From contig JAIOOS010000017.1 in assembly GCA_021414305.1 (NCBI GenBank), positions 124,001 to 188,000 of the forward strand: a stretch of DNA of 64,000 bases, written 5' to 3'. A program made the translations under genes and the position numbers. The notes under the pieces were generated by a model that was given only the letters and a program-made list of their open reading frames with translations, was not told where the DNA came from and did no database searches. Shown here piece by piece: positions 61,553-64,000 of this stretch (positions are counted from its first letter, which is position 1; every line of letters begins with the position of its first letter). The DNA comes from Burkholderiales bacterium. Lineage in GTDB: Bacteria > Pseudomonadota > Gammaproteobacteria > Burkholderiales > Burkholderiaceae_C.

Positions 61553-63225
61553 GGCGTTCCCGCTCGGCGCGCCGCGCTGCTGCGGGGCTTGCGCTTGGCC
61601 GCGGGCGCCGGTGTCGCCGCCGCCTGCGCCGCAGGAACGACCCGCAACCGGGTCTTGCGCGACGCGGCGCGGGGACGCTTCACCCGGCTCGCGCCTTCGG
61701 CCGGGGCCGCGACCGCCGCGGCGGGGGCGACCGCGGCGGCCGCCTCGGCCGCCGGCGCTGCCTTCGCGGGCGCGGCGAGCGCCGCCGCCGTCAACGCGCG
61801 AAGCTGGTTCATCGCCCGTTCCACCTGCTGGCCGAGCTCGTGCACGTCGGGCACGGCGCGGCGGCAGGCGATCAGGCCGAAGCAGATCTTGTCGACGTGG
61901 CTCTGCACCGTGATGTTGAGGGCCACGCCATGGACCACGATCGACAGCGGGTAGTAGTCGGTCATCTTCGCGCCGACCAGGTACACCGGCACCTTCGAGC
62001 CGGGCACGTTGGAGATCGTCACGTTGGCCAGGCGCAGCCAGTCGGCGATGCGCGAGCGGCCGTAGAGCGAGGCCAGGCCGCTGATCAGCCAGGGCGAGCC
62101 GAGCGAAGGAAAGTCGGTCGGGATGACGCCGCGGAAGGTGCCCATCTGCTTCTTCATCGCCGCGGTGCCGCGCTTGATCGCCTTCAGCCGCTCGGCCGGA
62201 TCGGCCTCGTTGGTGCCGAGGTCGATCAGCGTGCCGGCGACCTGGTTGTTCGAGGTCGTGTCGCCTTCCTGGCGCAGCGAGATCGGCACCCCCGCGACCA
62301 GCGAGGCCTCGGGCAGCTCGCGGCTGTCCTTCAGGTAGCTGCGCAGCGCGGTGCTGCACAGCCACAGCACCATGTCGTTGATCGAGGCGCCCAGGCCCTT
62401 GCCGATCGCCTTGACCTCGGGCAGGGGCAGGGACACGGCGGCGAAGGCGCGCTGGTTGGTGATCGAGTGGTTGAACGGCGTGGGCGGCGCGAACTTGAAG
62501 GCGCTGGGCGCCTTCTCGGCCTTGCGGGTGGCGCGGTCCTCGGGGCTTTCCTCGCGCCGCTCGGCGATCGCCTTCTGCACCGCGCCGGCGACCGTCTTCG
62601 CCAGCGCCGGCACGAGCTTCAGGCCCTCGACGATCTGCCGCCCCTGGTTCTGCAGCGCCGCGGCCAGCAGCTCGGCGACGCCGAGCTGATAGGTGTTGGC
62701 GCGAACCTCGCGCGGCGGCCTGATGGTGCGCGGCTCGGGCGTCACGTCGAACAGGCTGGTCGCCATCGCCACCCCGGCCTGGCCGTCGACGGCGCTGTGG
62801 TGAACCTTGCCGTAGAAGCCGATGCGGCCGTCGGCCAGACCTTCGATGATGTAGAACTCCCAGAGCGGACGGCTGCGGTCGAGCAGCATCGAATGCAGCC
62901 GCGCGGCGAGCGCCTCGAGTTGCTCGATCGTGCCCGGCTTGGGCAGCACCATGTAGCGCACGTGGTAGTCGAGGTCGATGTCGTCGTCGTGGATCCAGAC
63001 CGGGTTGGCCAGGTCGAACGGCATCAGGGCGAGCTTCCTCGTGAACACCGCCGCCATGTGCATGCGCTTGGCGACATGCGCCTTGACCGCCTCGTAGAAG
63101 CCCTCGCCGCCGTAGCCGGCGGGCGGCTCGAACAGGTTGAGGCTGCCGACGTGCATCGGCATCTCGGCGCTTTCCATGTGCAGGAAGGCACCGTCGACGA
63201 TGCTCAGGTGTTTCATCTGGGTCAT
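61549..63225 (-). CDS. Wax ester synthase/diacylglycerol acyltransferase with basic tail
   Basis: A 558-residue WS/DGAT. The catalytic H-H-S-A-V-D-G motif lies near residue 137, and P-L-W-E-F-Y and V-S-N-V-P-G-like (I-S-N-V-P-G-S) blocks are present. It esterifies acyl-CoA with long-chain alcohols or diacylglycerol for storage lipid. The last 80 residues (479-558) are Ala/Pro-rich then Lys/Arg-rich (K-R-P-R, R-K-T-R, K-R-K-P-R), unlike typical family ends. The tail may bind nucleic acid, polyhydroxybutyrate granules or the lipid body. ATG 63225 is used; ATG 63216 is also possible. Confidence 0.92.
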   Translation of the reverse strand: MTQMKHLSIVDGAFLHMESAEMPMHVGSLNLFEPPAGYGGEGFYEAVKAHVAKRMHMAAVFTRKLALMPFDLANPVWIHDDDIDLDYHVRYMVLPKPGTIEQLEALAARLHSMLLDRSRPLWEFYIIEGLADGRIGFYGKVHHSAVDGQAGVAMATSLFDVTPEPRTIRPPREVRANTYQLGVAELLAAALQNQGRQIVEGLKLVPALAKTVAGAVQKAIAERREESPEDRATRKAEKAPSAFKFAPPTPFNHSITNQRAFAAVSLPLPEVKAIGKGLGASINDMVLWLCSTALRSYLKDSRELPEASLVAGVPISLRQEGDTTSNNQVAGTLIDLGTNEADPAERLKAIKRGTAAMKKQMGTFRGVIPTDFPSLGSPWLISGLASLYGRSRIADWLRLANVTISNVPGSKVPVYLVGAKMTDYYPLSIVVHGVALNITVQSHVDKICFGLIACRRAVPDVHELGQQVERAMNQLRALTAAALAAPAKAAPAAEAAAAVAPAAAVAAPAEGASRVKRPRAASRKTRLRVVPAAQAAATPAPAAKRKPRSSAARRAGTP

Positions 63226-63292
63226 GAGAACTCTCGCGTTCAGGCCGGTCCCCCTTGTACCGCGTGCCGCCTGGAGCAGCCACGGGGCTTCT

Positions 63293-63330
63293 CCCTCTCC
63301 CCGCTCGCGGGGAGAGGGCTGGGGTGAGGG
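63293..63330 (-). repeat. REP-like palindromic repeat, inverted copy
   Basis: CCCTCTCCCCGC-TC-GCGGGGAGAGGG with a trailing CTGGGGTGAGGG is the reverse-oriented form of the repeat at 63349 with a few changes. The two face each other across 18 bp. Confidence 0.8.
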
Positions 63331-63348
63331 GCGGCGCGCGATCCACCA

Positions 63349-63385
63349 CCCTCACCCCGGCCCTCTCCCGCAAGCGGGAGAGGGA
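63349..63385 (+). repeat. REP-like palindromic repeat, copy 2
   Basis: The sequence is identical over about 37 bp to the copy at 27294-27330. It ends 16 bp before the gentisate dioxygenase ATG, and its G-rich arm merges with the Shine-Dalgarno region. Together with the inverted copy it forms a BIME-like doublet. Confidence 0.85.
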
Positions 63386-63401
63386 GGAATACGATCGGAG
63401 G

Positions 63402-64000
63402 ATGGATCGTCACCCCGTCGCCGCGAGCAGCGCCGAAGCGCGCCGCGCCTTCTACGAGCGGATCGGCGCGCTCGGCATGACGCCGCTCTGGGAAGTGCTG
63501 GGCGCCCTGGTGCCGCCGCAGCCGACCAGCCCGGTCGCGCCCGCGCTCTGGCGCTACGACACGGTCCGCGAGCACGTGATGGAAGCCGGCCGCCTGATCA
63601 CCGCCGAGGAGGCGGAGCGGCGCGTCCTGATCCTCGAGAACCCGGCCCTGCGCGGCCAGTCGTGCATCACCCAGTCGCTCTACGCCGGCCTGCAGCTCAT
63701 CCTGCCGGGCGAGGTGGCGCCGGCGCACCGCCACACCCAGTCGGCGCTGCGCCTGGTGCTCGACGGTGAAGGCGCGTACACGGCGGTCGACGGCGAGCGC
63801 ACGACCATGCGCTACGGCGACTTCATCATCACGCCCTCGTGGACCTTTCACGACCACGGCAACGACGGCACGGAGCCGGTGGTCTGGCTCGACGGCCTCG
63901 ACATCCCGCTGGTGCGCTTTCTCGACGCCGGCTTCGCCGAGAAGAGCGCGGCGAAGTCGCAGGCGGCGACGCGGCCCGAAGGCGATGCCCTGGCGCGCTA
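63402..64000 (+). CDS. Gentisate 1,2-dioxygenase, N-terminal part
   Basis: The first 199 codons of a cupin-family ring-cleaving dioxygenase are in the window; the gene runs off the right edge. It opens gentisate between C1 and C2 with Fe(II). The cupin metal motif is A-H-R-H-T-Q-S near residue 108, with F-H-D-H-G-N-D giving the later histidines. W-R-Y-D-T-V-R and L-E-N-P-A-L match the family. ATG 63402 directly follows GGAGG. No other gentisate-pathway genes are visible to the left. Confidence 0.9.
   Translation, partial: MDRHPVAASSAEARRAFYERIGALGMTPLWEVLGALVPPQPTSPVAPALWRYDTVREHVMEAGRLITAEEAERRVLILENPALRGQSCITQSLYAGLQLILPGEVAPAHRHTQSALRLVLDGEGAYTAVDGERTTMRYGDFIITPSWTFHDHGNDGTEPVVWLDGLDIPLVRFLDAGFAEKSAAKSQAATRPEGDALAR

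Overview
The window is a dense, GC-rich (about 70 %) bacterial chromosome segment with short gaps and many ATGA or GTGA stop/start overlaps. Gene content (hemE next to priA, a GlpSTPQV-type glycerol ABC transporter with a DUF2160 gene, CreBC, WS/DGAT, gentisate dioxygenase, an exosortase) fits a betaproteobacterium of the order Burkholderiales. That is an inference; there is no rRNA or other marker to settle it. I saw no tRNA, rRNA, CRISPR array, prophage or transposase, and only one gene-free stretch above 300 bp (33340-33697).

Layout. 1-8.8 kb: the end of a DUF885 protein, a single-domain globin, a response regulator with a hybrid PAS histidine kinase, a coiled-coil unknown, a coupled SPFH/SH3 membrane pair, and a VOC protein with its WYL regulator. 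8.9-18.95 kb: a complete glycerol locus. glpR-glpK face glpD-glpS-glpT-glpP-glpQ-DUF2160-glpV across a shared operator region, and a clear terminator closes it. The two ATPases GlpS and GlpT carry complementary defects, so only one composite ATP site should be canonical. 19-26 kb: six minus-strand genes, namely a VIT/vWA protein with a PEP-CTERM-like tail, an exosortase, a GT51 transglycosylase, LemA and two TPM proteins. 26.1-31.1 kb: N-formylglutamate amidohydrolase, a DUF4326 protein and a CreB/CreC operon interrupted by two paralogous secreted proteins. A perfect TTCAC-N6-TTCAC CreB box lies upstream of the VIT/vWA gene, which suggests that CreBC controls the exosortase locus.

31-41 kb: cysK, hemE, an AT-richer hemE-priA spacer with DnaA-box-like 9-mers, priA, a UPF0149 protein with a thioesterase, a GAF protein, a Ser/Thr kinase with Sel1 repeats, and methylmalonate-semialdehyde dehydrogenase. 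41-49.5 kb: a PhoX-type phosphatase and the three parts of a NitT/TauT-like ABC importer, separated from one another by an aminotransferase, a small secreted protein and a TMEM175-like channel; then a lipoprotein. 49.7-56.5 kb: an overlapping trypsin-like protease / FHA membrane protein / SDR run, RlpA, an OmpA-like lipoprotein, two small unknowns and CsbD. 56.5-64 kb: a UvrD-family helicase, a PAS-GGDEF diguanylate cyclase, DUF1304 with a WS/DGAT that has a basic tail, a pair of facing palindromic repeats, and the start of gentisate 1,2-dioxygenase.

Functionally, the best-supported units are glycerol uptake and catabolism (GlpSTPQV import, GlpK phosphorylation, GlpD oxidation, GlpR repression) and a putative CreBC-controlled envelope system (VIT/vWA substrate, its own exosortase, and a murein glycosyltransferase). 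The second is the part most likely to be undescribed.
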